NCBI GenBank assembly: GCA_014529385.2
Contig: CM043962.1
Span: 92,764,180-92,828,179, forward strand
Direction of reading: 5' to 3'
From: Adiantum capillus-veneris
Taxonomy: Eukaryota; Streptophyta; Polypodiopsida; Polypodiales; Pteridaceae
DNA: 64,000 nucleotides
The notes under the pieces are model-generated. The model was not told where the DNA came from, searched no databases, and saw only the letters and a program-made list of their open reading frames with translations. Of this stretch, positions 11,266-21,888 are shown one piece after another. Both the position numbers and the translations under genes were made by a program. Positions within the stretch are counted from its first letter, which is position 1. Every line of letters starts with the position of its first letter.

Positions 11266-13790
11266 GAAGAACTAGAAAAGCTTATCAAATGTGGGTTCAT
11301 ATATCCTATTGAACACTCTGAATGGGTGTCTCCAATAGTTATCGTGCCAAAAAAGAATGGGAAACTTAGGGTGTGCGTGGACCTCAAAAAAGTTAATGCA
11401 GCTACTAGAAGAGACCATTACCCCCTACCATATTCCGAACATGTACTCGAAAGAGTTGCAGGCAAGGAAGCTTATAGCTTTCTAGATGGCTACTCAGGCT
11501 ACAACCAAATCACGATAGCGCTAGAGGACCAAGCTAAAACTGCCTTCATCACAGAATTTGGCGTGTTTGCATTTGATGGCTTTTGGCTTAACAAATGCCC
11601 CTGCTACATTCCAACGATTAATAAACACTGCTTTTAAAGAATATTTGAGAGAGTTTTGTGAAGCTTTCTTAGACGACCTTTGTGTTTACTCTTCTTGGAA
11701 AGAACATCTATCATGTTTGCGGAAGGTGTTTGAAAAGTGTAGGTTATATCGTATCTCATTGAACTCGTTCAAATGCCAATTTTGGGTCAAGCATGGAGTT
11801 ATTTTAGGGCATATAGTATCCAAGAATGGTATCTCAACCGATGAGAGCAAAATTAAAGTGATTCTAGAGTTACCACCACCAACCAATTACAAGGGAGTTC
11901 AAAGGTTCATGGGACACGTGGGTTATTATCGACGGTTTATTTTATTTTTCGCTGAGATAGCACGTCCTTTGTACAAGCTTCTCATTGAATTTAAATGGAC
12001 TGAAGAGTGTGACCAGGCCTATGAACAATTGAAGAAAACACTAGCAAGTGCTCCGATTTTAAGGACACCTAACTGGGATGTCATTTTCCATGTGCATATT
12101 GATGCATCAAACTTTGTTATTGGGTGTGTTCTCACTCAACTAGGAGAACATAAATTGGACTATCCCATTAGCTTTGCAAGCCGTCAATTGAACGATGCTG
12201 AAAGGAACTACACCACTACACAGCGAGAAGGTTTGGCAATGGTTTATGCAGTAAAGAAATTTCGCTACTACCTTCTGGCAAACAAGTTTGTATTTTATGT
12301 GGACCATCAAGCGTTGCTGTATCTGGTAAACAAGCCATGCTCCACAGTAAGAATCACACGATGGTTGTTAATTCTTCTGGAGTTTGATTTCACGATTGTA
12401 GTGAGACCCGGTAAAAGGCACGTCATGGCTGATCATTTGTCTCGCATACCCAATGGTGAAGCCCCTACAGGAGTTGATGATGAATTACCCGATACTTCCC
12501 TATTCATAGTTGAGACTATGCCTGAATGGAGTGAGAACATTGTTAACTTTTTAGTTAATGGTTTTCCACCCAAGGAACTTCGTAAGGATATCGCTCGAAG
12601 GCTAGTAAAAGAATGTGAACCCTATTGTTTGATTGCCGGAACTCTGTATAGATTAGGCAAGGATGATATTCTTAGGCGTTGTGCCCGCGAGGATGAATAT
12701 TTGTATATCTTGCAAGAAGCACATATGGGCATAGCAGGAGGACATTTTTCAGGAGACCTGACTGCTAGAAAGGTGCTTCAATCAGGCTATTGGTGGCCAA
12801 CTTTATTTAAGGATGCATCACTTTTTACAAAAGGGTGTGATGAGTGCCAACGTTACAAGACCACACAGCGCAAAGACAGAATGCCCTTACATCCTATTAA
12901 AGTAACCCAACCATTTGAAAAATGGGGCTTAGACTTTGTAGGTCCAATTAGTCCCGCAGCTCGCAACACTCAATCTCGGTATATTCTAGTTGCTACGGAC
13001 TATGTAACAAAGTGGGCTAAAGCTAAGGCTTCACAAAAAGCTGACGCGAGGACAACAGCTAAGTTTCTTTTTGAGAACATTATCACAAGATTTGGTTGCC
13101 CTTTTGAAATTGTTAGTGATAATGGTACCCATTTTATAAATGAGGTAATAAGAGAGCTTACCACGACCTTTATGATATCCCACCATAAGTCTACACCTTA
13201 TTACCCGCAAGCTAATGGACAAGCCGAGAGCACCAACAAGACTCTAATCTCTATTTTAACCAAGACGGTAGAAGATCATCGCACTGATTGGGATTTGAAG
13301 TTGACATCTGCTCTATGGGCTTATTGTACTGCTTATAAAGTGGCTATTAATTGTACGCCATTCAAAATGGTATACGGCCAAGAAGCGGTTATGCCTTGGG
13401 AGTTTGTCATTCCTAGTCTTAGGGTAGCTTCGCAAGAAGCATGGAATGGTAACCCCTTAACCGAGCGTTTGTATATCTTAGAAAAACTAGACGAAGAGAG
13501 ATAGTTGGCTGTGCAAAATGCTCTTGTGGAAAAGGATAGGAGAAAGAAGTGGTTTGATCGCCATGTGAAGGACAAGGACATCAAAGTTGGTGATAAAGTC
13601 CTTATGTATGGAGTACGTAAAGAGAAGAAAAAGTTGAAATATGCTGGTAAAGGACCATATAGAGTATGTGAAATTACCCCACAAGGTACCCTTCGTGTGG
13701 AAACTCTTGATGGAGTTGAAACCATTGGATTCCTCAATGGGAGTAAATTCAAAAGATATTATGATCCTTTAAGCCAAGAAGAACTACGAG
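11266..13790 (+). pseudogene. Gypsy RT, RNase H and integrase
   Basis: After the TAA at 11263 the same frame continues with RT blocks (SPIVIVPKKNGKLRVCVDL, then FLDGYSGYNQI). A frameshift near 11565-11580 moves the reading to 11558-13504, which carries FGLTNAPATFQ, the catalytic FLDD (about 11674) and RNase H (FHVHIDAS near 12090, later DHQALLYLV). Integrase follows: the HHCC zinc domain (H-x6-H...CDEC, about 12721-12847) and the DDE core, with D in LDFVGP, D in SDNGTHF and E in NGQAES. A TAG at 13502 splits off the integrase C-terminus, which contains KGPYRV at about 13653. One frameshift and two stops make the copy inactive. Confidence 0.93.
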
Positions 13791-15139
13791 CCATTCATCA
13801 AAAGAAGGCCGCCAAAGCACAAACCGAGTTAAACAAGATACAAGCTCAAGCTGAGGCTAAGGAGCGACAACAACGTATAAGACAAAAACGAGAGGCTAAC
13901 CTTGGAGTCACAAATGCATTCCACGTGGAAATCGAAGAGGATGGGTTGGACTCTGACACACCTCTACGATACCCTATTGAGTTAAATAGTGCCTATGGAA
14001 AAGTGCTATATAACGCCTTATTGGACACGGGTGCTAAATATAATCTGCTATCCTATGGGGTGTGGTGTCAGTTAGGGAAGCCACCTCTATCTGAGAGTAT
14101 TATCCAAGTCAAGGGTGTCAACAAGAAAAAAACTACGGTTTTTGGAATCTGGCACACTTCTGTCAGTTATGACAATGGAATTGTAGCTCAAGACTTTTTG
14201 GTCATGCCTACTGGAACTATGGAGGGTAATATAAACCTAGGCCGCACGTGGATGATAGCCACCAAATGCACTATTGATTGGGGGACTGGGGGTGTTACAA
14301 CGCAAAAACCAACTCTTAGCCCTACCACTCAAGCCATAGTCCCTGAGATATTGCCTAAGGAAATAAAACCCAAGACATTGCATGTCCAGGAGGTTGAACC
14401 ATACGTCCCCATAGCCCAACTCTCTAGAGCTTCAACTGATGTAGTTGAAAGAAAGATTGAGACACACAAGAACCATCCTAATATAACAGAGAAAACATAC
14501 AAGTGGGTCCCTAAAGCCTCTGTAGTGAGCATGGTTGATGCAAAAAAACGGAAACCTAGTAAGAACCGTCCCACTCACTCCAAGAAATGTAAAGAAACGT
14601 TGCGTTGGATTCCTAAACGACTATTGGAAGCCCAAGGATACTATGAAGGAAATGATCAAATCTGGGTGCCCAAACGTAAAGTGTACTCTTACCTGTCACC
14701 TGGCCCATGTAAACCCAATCCTATGGCTCCAAAACAAATTGAAAATCGCGGAAAAGAAAAAATCATGGAATGTTACACACCCGATCTAGAGCTAGTTTGG
14801 GTACCAAAGAAAGAACGATTTGTTCCACCTAGCTCAGGAACAGGGAAATCAAATGAAGCTTCTTGCTCTTCATGTAGTTCCTATACACAAATAGAAGCTT
14901 CGACACAACCTCCACCTACCACTGTACATATCCATACAAGCACGAAAGAGTTTGCACCTCACGGGGTAAGTTCACCACCTACAACAACGTTGCAAATAAA
15001 ATCATGGGAGAGTACCTTACCACCCTTGCAACTAGATGAAACGCATAGGGCGGTCGAAAACTATTGGTTAAAACCTTCACCCATAACAACTTGGAACAAT
15101 TGGTTTCAAAAGGTGACGACCTCATTCCAAAAGGTATGA
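13791..15139 (+). CDS. Post-integrase extension with second aspartic-protease-like domain
   Basis: The frame that starts after the TAG at 13502 continues for 544 codons, well past the integrase C-terminus. After a charged Gln/Lys/Glu-rich linker (about residues 98-140) comes a retropepsin-like domain. It has the canonical active-site string LLDTGA (Asp at about 14023-14025), a middle portion with VSYDNG and QDFLVMP, and then INLGRTWM, resembling the LGxxW segment that follows the flap in viral-type proteases. Next are four W-[VI]-P-K motifs (Trp codons at 14504, 14606, 14663 and 14798). Then comes a Ser/Thr/Pro-rich end with two copies of a WFQKV-like ending. The ORF closes with TGA at 15137. 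This module is not part of a standard gypsy pol. Its role is unknown; a second protease is the plainest reading. Confidence 0.75.
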
Positions 15140-15146
15140 TCTACCC

Positions 15147-15250
15147 AAGGAAGGGGGGAGTGTTTGCTAACATCAATCATTCACTCGCTCCCCTCTCAAC
15201 CTTCCTCCCTAACCTCTCAATTCCAATCTTAGGGAATGTATATATATAGC
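15147..15250 (+). promoter_or_regulatory. Internal polypurine tract followed by TGTT and a TATA-like box
   Basis: AAGGAAGGGGGGAG (15147-15160) closely copies the real polypurine tract at 17060-17070. Like the real one, it is followed by TGTT. A TATATATAGCC box sits at about 15240, some 170 bases before the next ORF. It may be a central polypurine tract, an internal promoter, or the remnant of an older LTR start; the sequence does not decide between these. Confidence 0.5.
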
Positions 15251-15410
15251 CTTATACTCACAAAAAACAAAAATAGTAAAGAGCAAGAGCGACTAGCAAC
15301 AAGAGAGCACCCTATCAGATCTTACATATAAGTCCAAATTCACCGTGTCAATTCAAGCAACACACAAAAACAACTCTTATGTTTTAAAGGCCTAACCAAA
15401 TCTATCTGTC

Positions 15411-15842
15411 TTGTCAAAAATGGCTACTTCACCAGAGGCATGCACTTCTATTTTTTATGAAAGGTACCCTTTGTCTTTTCCTCAAGTGTTCTACGTATGC
15501 TACCCTATACTTTCTTGCGAATGGGATTTGATAGAGAGCCTTGCATGTGAGAGAAATTTTGAGGAGTTAGAATGGTTGATACGTCTATGGCTAACTAGTG
15601 ATCCCTACCCAGTAGCGAATGTGTCTCCAATGGCACATGCTTATTCTTTTGCACAAGATGAGTATCCACGCATCGCGAGGTTCTTGATTAGCATGCTTGC
15701 ACAAGAGGATGATGAAGAGGAACTAATAGAGACGGAGGAAGACTATGGCCTCACGAACAACGATTTTATTTATCTAGATGATGAGGATAGAGGCCTAGCC
15801 TTAGGGTGGCCACCCGGTTTATATAATATCCTCTTTCCTTGA
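15411..15842 (+). CDS. Extra 3' ORF of the gypsy element, unknown acidic protein
   Basis: This is an uninterrupted 143-codon ORF (a second ATG at 15420 is also plausible) between pol and the 3' LTR. The N-terminal half is hydrophobic and aromatic, with several Cys and Trp residues. The C-terminal half is strongly acidic, with runs such as EDDEEEL and DDEDRG, and ends in a WPPGLY stretch. I see no signal peptide, clear membrane helix or known domain. It is open while the neighbouring pol carries stops, so it may be under constraint or simply short enough to have escaped. Its position is where env-like or accessory ORFs occur in Athila/Tat-type elements, but it shows no env features. Confidence 0.55.
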   Translation: MSKMATSPEACTSIFYERYPLSFPQVFYVCYPILSCEWDLIESLACERNFEELEWLIRLWLTSDPYPVANVSPMAHAYSFAQDEYPRIARFLISMLAQEDDEEELIETEEDYGLTNNDFIYLDDEDRGLALGWPPGLYNILFP

Positions 15843-17059
15843 TTCTAAAAGGGGTGACAGATAGGTAGGTTAGGGGTCTAGATTGTGTTTTGAGTTTGTT
15901 TTTTAGGAGTTTTAATTTTTCACACTGACATGCCTCCTAGAGGTATAGTGCCTGTTTTTGGATGTGTTAGGTACGACTTATATGGATCTCCATCCACATG
16001 GCTGAGGACATCTGCTTCAACGAAATGAGCCACTCCATACCTCCAGGTGTACTACTTTCCATGATTCATGTTGGTGGATATGTGTAATTGCTAATAATGA
16101 TTTTTCATTCTTTGTTTGAGTGCAATAGTTATGATTGTTATCTGCCATTATAGATGTATAAATTTGTCTTTGCTTAAGTTGATTGAACTCCAGTTTAATC
16201 TTATGGATGAGCATGGAGATTAGGAGACCGTGACTTTAGGTTAACTCATTTACTTGACCACTAGGCCTAGCTAATAAAATTATCCGAGTATTTGAGACCT
16301 TAGGAATGTTTTAGGCAGAGAAAGGCTTGCTCACTCAAACAACAAAAAACACTAGTGCGAATACCAAGGAAATGGAAGCAAAAAAAAAAAAAAAAACATA
16401 AGTGCCACAAATGAAAAATCTTACGCTGGAGGAGAAATCCTGGCTTGAATTGGTACTTCACTCACATGTATTGTTTATGGTACTAAAGCCCTGGAGGTTC
16501 CCAGTGTGGGCGCTTTTCCTTGAGAAGCAAAAAACCCCGGACATACAAAATAAGCACACACGTCACATGATTGTGACCCAAAGTAAAAAAGTATTAAAAA
16601 AATAAAAATAAAAATAAAAATTAAAAGACTTCCATTGAGCTTACAGTTAACATTTCAAGCTTTTGTTTGCAGTTGTGAGAGCGAGTTGGCTAATCAAAGC
16701 TGAAAAGCATAATTAGGGAATCTTGCATTTAGATAATCTTCTTAGCTTAGCTAGTACTAGAGTAGTTGTTTTAACCTTAGTCATAGCTAACTAATTGATA
16801 GACTCACCCATAAGCTCAAAACTCTTGATTAATTAATTTACTCAAAGTGCAATTTATTTGTCCTTAATGGCAGTCTAACATTTCATAAATCTTGCATTTA
16901 CTCATTTCCACATGTACTTTACATTCCCCTCATGATTTATGGCAATATAATTCCGCTTGCTAAAACAGTGACTTTGCCTTGCAGATTCAAATCTAGATGC
17001 TCTACAACATGGACATACCAAGCTTCAACTCAATAGCTTCCGAGGACGGAATCTACATC
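15843..17059 (+). other. Gypsy 3' non-coding region
   Basis: AT-rich sequence without a supported gene. It includes an A-run at about 16380-16396 and an (A/T)-rich AAATAAAAATA stretch near 16598-16623. Confidence 0.6.
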
Positions 17060-17073
17060 AGGAAGGGGGGCAA
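17060..17073 (+). other. Polypurine tract of the gypsy element
   Basis: AGGAAGGGGGG followed by CAA directly precedes the TGTTAACC start of the 3' LTR, the expected place for the plus-strand primer. Confidence 0.9.
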
Positions 17074-17654
17074 TGTTAACCCTCGTGGCTCACGGACACC
17101 CTATCGCCTACGACGGACACTGTAACCGTATTATTTATTTAAGTAGAGTCAGGCACCGGGCTTGTCGGTCCAATAGGGAAAGGTAGAGTGATCGCCGATG
17201 AGAGGCGCACTCTAACACGAACATGCTAGGGTTAGTTGGCTAAGCATGGGCGCCCAAGTGTGAATGGGGTGAGCTCACATAAAAGCCAATTAAACCTAAA
17301 ATTGAGTCATTCTCTCATTGTGCAATAGAAGCTGCTCTTTCTCCATCTCCACCTTCTCCTTCACCATCTCCTTGTGTGTGTGCGTGTGAGAGAGTGTGAG
17401 AGAGAGAGTGTGAGAGTGTGTGTGCGATCGAGCGTTGCGGCGGCACGACGGCGGCGAGGCGGTTGAGCGCGGCGTAGCGGCGTCTCCCTCTTCTTCGCGG
17501 CGAGGAATCCTCTACGGCAGGAGCATAAGGCGGTGAGTGACACACCATTGCCCTCTTGAGCTTACTAGTTAAACTAGTTGTGTGCTTGGAGCCGTCTGCG
17601 GCTCGTACATGGTGTATCGGCAAGTCCCTTGCTTCGACAGTGCGGCAAGGAGCG

Positions 17655-17656
<2 letters not shown>
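17074..17656 (+). repeat. 3' LTR of the gypsy element
   Basis: This 583-bp direct repeat of 4168-4732 ends GCGCA immediately before the CT microsatellite. The 18-bp length difference lies in the GT/GA tract near 17385-17425. Confidence 0.95.

Positions 17657-17707
<51 letters not shown>
17657..17707. repeat. (CT)n microsatellite, right half of the split target
   Basis: Pure CT run that begins at the last base of the 3' LTR. See the left half at 4111-4167. Confidence 0.95.
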
Positions 17708-17709
<2 letters not shown>

Positions 17710-17812
17710 GCTCTCGATGCAGGGTGTCAATCGAACATCTCTCCCGTAAGAGGCTCTGTTCGTCGATTCCTGAAGGGGTGGAGGGAGGAGGAGCAAACGG
17801 AGGGAATAGCAG

Positions 17813-17814
<2 letters not shown>

Positions 17815-17907
<93 letters not shown>
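17815..17907. repeat. (CT)n microsatellite
   Basis: About 93 bases of uninterrupted CT. A G-rich stretch follows (about 17985-18003). Confidence 0.95.
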
Positions 17908-17908
<1 letters not shown>

Positions 17909-18059
17909 CGATGTAGCACAGTCAGGGGTTGGGGCGGGAGCAGGCTGCAGACGACAGGTTGCAGGAAGGGGGGAGTTGGCGAACCCCCCGCGGGGGGGGG
18001 GAAGGATATATTCATAGGGGTTCTCTGTCTCTCTCGCTATTTTCTTGGCCTCCACGTTA

Positions 18060-18208
18060 TCTCGCACGGGATGCATATTTGGTAAATTCGGGAAGAAAAT
18101 TAAATTCGGGTAGGCTTGTAAATTCGGGTCGATCCGCGCCCCATGTCTCGAACTCCCGACCTCCCCACCACAAGCCATGTGCACTAACCACTACGCCCTC
18201 ATGCGTAC
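18060..18208 (-). mobile_element. tRNA-derived SINE-like relic
   Basis: On the minus strand, GGCGTAGTGGT (complement of 18187-18197) resembles a pol III A box. GGAGTTCGAGA (complement of 18146-18156) resembles a B box. They are about 30 bases apart, and the intervening sequence is typical of plant tRNA-derived SINE heads. There is no full cloverleaf or discriminator end, so it is not a tRNA gene. The tail direction (toward lower coordinates) carries several AAATTCGGG units, and similar units also lie on the other side (18236-18280). Confidence 0.55.
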
Positions 18209-19881
18209 GTTGAAATATAGGCAATTCGAGTATGTAAATGTGGGCCAATTAGTAAATTCGAGCAAATTGGTAAATTCGGCGCAACCTCATATTTGACGGT
18301 TCGCGTCGCCTTTTTCTCCTCAACCATTGATCCCATTTGACCATGCCCGTGTGATATAGTGATGAGGTTTTCTTGGTTGCAATTGTGTTTACTTGAGTGA
18401 TTGACCATTTTGAATTTGCTTGTTTGTATTGTTGTATGATCACAATGTATCGTATTAATTTATTAATTGTCATCATGTCAATGAAAGAAAAATTATCATT
18501 CATTGCTTACTTATTTCGAATATTTGATTATGTAGAGGCGCAGATTTTATGTAAGTAATATATACATCGTGGCTGACAACCTCAAAATACTAGAGCGCTA
18601 ATTTATAGGGGAGTTCATGTGCCTATAGCTTCATTCAACTTGAAGTAATACATACATCGTGACCGACAACCTCATACTAGAGCGCTAATTTATAGGGGAG
18701 TTCACGTGCCTATAGCTTCATTCAACTCGAGGAAAAAATCTCTGGAGCTTGTTTGAAGATTCAACATTCAAGCCCTTTTTGGACGCTTTATGTCAACATG
18801 CGTACAATGCTCTGGTTAGAAAAATGGAAAAACATCTCACGGCATTAGAATTTTGATTGGGGGCACCTAGAAAATGAGACCTCATGGAGCTTGATGTGGA
18901 GTCCAAGGGGATCTAGGATCAGCCTCTTACCTACAATAAGTGCAAGAAGTTTTGCCATAAATGGTGGGTCAAGGCCACTCTTTTTAGAGTTTCTAGACAT
19001 GCAAAGATAAACCCACCACATTGAAGTTTTCAAACCTATAGCACAAGGGTTTGGCAAGGTGGTTGTTGGTGCGCTTCATCCAAAGAGAGTGTAAAATGCC
19101 AAACTTTAATGGTAGAATGCAATGTACCTCATACTATCGAATTTTATTCATGATATCTTGGGATGAAGGGTGAATTAGGTAGACCACTCACACAATGCAA
19201 GTGTGGGCTTTGAAAGGCCCAAAGAAAGGTTCCAATAGAAAAGAGAAGATAAAGCCCCTCACAAAGAAAGAGGCCTATTGTGCTCTTGCCATAAGAGTGA
19301 GAGCATGACCAAATGTTGGAGGTTGCAACCTACTCGGGGGGGGGGGGGGGGGGGGGACCTTAATAATTACGAGCACTGTCGGTCGCCTTCGGCGGCCTCT
19401 TTCTCTCTGTCTCTCTCTCTCTCTTTCGCTCCCTTTCATCTCACTTGGCGTTTAGCCTTCATCTCGCAGAGAGAGACACGTGTAAAGGGTTATGTACTCC
19501 GCCATATTATGTTACTAGATGTGACTATCATGTGGCCTAAGGGGCTACTATATTGTGTTTTTTTCACATTTTCACATATGGAAGGGTCCCATAAAATGGA
19601 ATTGGGAAAAAAAATTATAGATTGAATAGGAAAAGGGTGTAGTCATCCGTAAGACACAGTGCATAGTGCATAGGAGTGACCAAATACTAGGACAACCCCA
19701 CTAACCTTGTTTATATAAATTCTCCCATAAGAAGCATGCAAGCCATTTTAAATCATGCTCACAAAAACCAATGAGTATATAATCACATTGGATGAATTGA
19801 TAGTGCCCCCCCCTCCCCAACACGAGCACAAAATTGCAGATGATGCAGGTTAATCCCAGGTTGCTCAGATAGCAAGCATCA
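18209..19881. other. No recognised gene
   Basis: Unassigned AT-rich sequence between the SINE relic and the copia element. It holds the tandem repeat at 18551-18728, a poly-G run at 19337-19356 and a short CT-rich patch at about 19402-19425. Confidence 0.5.
18551..18728. repeat. Tandem duplication, about 90-bp unit, two copies
   Basis: Copies at 18551-18641 and 18642-18728 share GACAACCTCA, ACTAGAGCGCTAATTTATAG and CCTATAGCTTCATTCAACT with a few differences. Confidence 0.9.
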
Positions 19882-19886
19882 ATGCA

Positions 19887-20113
19887 TGTTGCCATATACA
19901 TGTGGTAGTGATATGTGTGAACACACTAGGACCGTCGGGGCATTTTTTCCCCCTTTAGGAGGTTTTTTCCTCCGAGCATTGTATATACGTCCATCACTCT
20001 AGGGCTATCTATCTTTCCATTTCACACTAAGTAACACACTCTCTATTGTGTGCCTTGAGCTTCCTTCGTCTTCTCCAAGCTGTGTGCATTTCTCTGCAAC
20101 CCTAATTCCAACA
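19887..20113 (+). repeat. 5' LTR of the copia element
   Basis: This 227-bp LTR has a TATATA-containing GAGCATTGTATATACG segment near 19976-19991. It ends TTCCAACA just before the primer site. Confidence 0.95.
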
Positions 20114-20115
20114 AT

Positions 20116-20130
20116 TGGTATCAGAGCAGG
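20116..20130 (+). other. Primer binding site, initiator tRNA-Met
   Basis: TGGTATCAGAGCAGG matches the standard plant retroelement primer site for initiator tRNA-Met. Confidence 0.95.
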
Positions 20131-20478
20131 TTACATCCTCCCGAGCTTAGTCGCCAACTGTTCCAGCACACGCCTGCTCACTTTCTCCGATTACAGTGAG
20201 GTTTGGCGAGCGTTCGCAGCTCGATAAATATTTCGGGAGAACTCATAGAGCTTAGTCTGCTCAGATTTCTGATTCGGGCTCATTTCGGCCTCCGTTTCCA
20301 CTCAAGGCAGGTCTGCACCGGCAATTTTGTCATTTTGTGCAAATTTTTTGTCAGTGCCGTTTTTTGCATAACAAGTGCCTTACAGTCTTTTTCTACGGTT
20401 TGTGCTATATAGCATGTGTTTTTCCCGCTCCGTTTCTTCTATTTTCGGGCAGTTTTCACATCAGGTGCAACATTTACC

Positions 20479-21888
20479 ATGGCTGACAACAACACAGATG
20501 TCTTCAAGATGTTTGCTGCTGTTGAGGACAGGTTGGATGGGGACAATTACCCTATGTGGGCTTATATGATGCAACACGTTCTTGTGTCAAAGGGCGTATG
20601 GAATATTGTGCAGGGCATTGATGTACGTCCTGGTTCTGAGGATGTAGGCGATGTTGAGGATGTTGCAGGGCTTGCTGCAAGGATTGTTGCTATTAGAGTT
20701 GTTTTGCCTACGATAGAACAAGCTCGTTGGGATGTAAAGGATGTGCAGGCTCATGCATTGATTGCGTTGTCTGTGAAGCACACCATTGTTCCTCACATCC
20801 GTTCAATAAAATTTGCAAAACAGGCTTGGGATATTTTGGCTGGTCTTCATGTAAGTCGCAATGAGGCTAAAATTGCTTTGTTGCGTAAAGAGCTAGAGTC
20901 AAAGATTATGCATGAGGAAGATGATATGGACACTTTCCTTGCTAGTGGCAAGGATATCAATGAGTAACTTATTTCTGCAGGTGAAGTCATTTTTGACAGT
21001 TCCCTTGTGCAGACTGTTCTTGATGCCTTACCAGATTCTTACCAGACTTTTGCTAGTACTTGGAGACTTATGACCCAAGGAAATCCAAAAGTTGTCAAGT
21101 TTGATGCATTATGCACATTGTTGTTGCAAGCGTCACTTTCTAGAAAAAACAGGACTAGACAACGTGCAATTGAACAGGCTTTTATTGCTTCTCAAAGAAA
21201 GGGTGGTAACAGTAATGCAGCCACTTCTTATGGTTCTGCTGCGAGTGGCAAAACTTCTGTTCCTAATGCTTCTGCTGGCAGCAATTTGTCTGGAAATTCT
21301 GGTGATAAGGGCAAAAAGAAGATGCATTGCCATTATTGTAAAGCTAATGATCACTTGATCAAGCAGTGTCCTAAGTTGAAGGCAAAAGAGGCTAAGAAGA
21401 AAGAAGGTGGTTCCACTGCAAATGTTGGTTCCACTACAAATGCAGCCATTGTTGAGTCTTCTGTGAAAGGAGACTGTGTTGCTGATGTTGATGCAGAATG
21501 GGCTTTGAGTGCAGAGTGCACTTACAATCCTGCTGTCCATGATGCATGCTTGTCAGTTGCTGCAGATTCACATGTGTGGTATTTCGACAGTGGTGCTACA
21601 AAGCACATTACCTCACATCGTGAATTGTTCACCTCTCTCGAGTCTGTCCCTCATGGGAATTCAGTCACTTGTGCCAACAATGCCTCTTATCCAGTTCAGG
21701 GAGTTGGAAAGATTGTGCTTATTGCTGCTAATGGCAGTTCTTTCACACTTGTTGATGCACTTTATGTACCTGGGATCAAGAAGAAGCTTTTATCTGTATC
21801 TACACTTGCTAGACTTGGACTTGTAGTCAAATTTGTGGATGACAGATGTAATCGTTGCATCTGGGCTTTTGTGTCGTGGGCTGTATAA
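20479..21888 (+). pseudogene. Copia gag and protease
   Basis: The start is the ATG at 20479 (MADNN), after a non-coding leader. The gag of the UBN2/retrotran_gag type runs to a TAA at 20965, and the same frame resumes and continues to 21888. A CX2CX4HX4C zinc knuckle (CHYCKANDHLIKQC) lies at about 21328-21370. The protease active site DSGA (in YFDSGATKHIT) lies near 21585-21600, with the later ALYVPGIKKKLLSV block leading into integrase. The reading ends in a short frameshifted tail at 21886. Gag would form particles and the protease would mature them. Confidence 0.92.

Larger units (their letters stand above)
4168..17656 (+). mobile_element. Ty3/gypsy LTR retrotransposon, 13.5 kb, with two protease-like domains
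   Basis: The boundaries are two LTRs starting TGTTAACC and ending GCGCA, flanked by CTCTC on both sides (4163-4167 and 17657-17661; this is a weak target duplication because it lies in a CT repeat). Domain order is gag, protease, RT, RNase H and integrase, as in gypsy elements. The tRNA-Asp-type primer site and the long 3' non-coding region point to the Ogre/Tat/Athila side of the non-chromoviruses; this clade call is inference. By eye the LTRs differ by about nine substitutions plus an 18-bp GA/GT-rich indel, so the insertion is fairly recent. Several stops and one frameshift break the coding region. Confidence 0.95.

Noticed and set aside
15411-15842. Envelope-like gene
   Set aside because: No signal peptide, transmembrane segment or glycoprotein-like features; the protein is short and acidic.
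4168-17656. Integrated pararetrovirus (caulimovirus)
   Set aside because: True LTRs, an integrase and a tRNA-Asp-type primer site mark it as a gypsy retrotransposon; no movement-protein region was seen.
17315-18184. Long minus-strand ORF with Arg-Glu repeats (289 codons)
   Set aside because: It is the translation of CT/GA microsatellites plus part of the gypsy LTR; no real protein features remain when the repeats are removed.
18140-18208. Possible tRNA gene
   Set aside because: A and B box-like stretches are present but acceptor stem pairing and a full cloverleaf are not seen; a SINE relic fits better.
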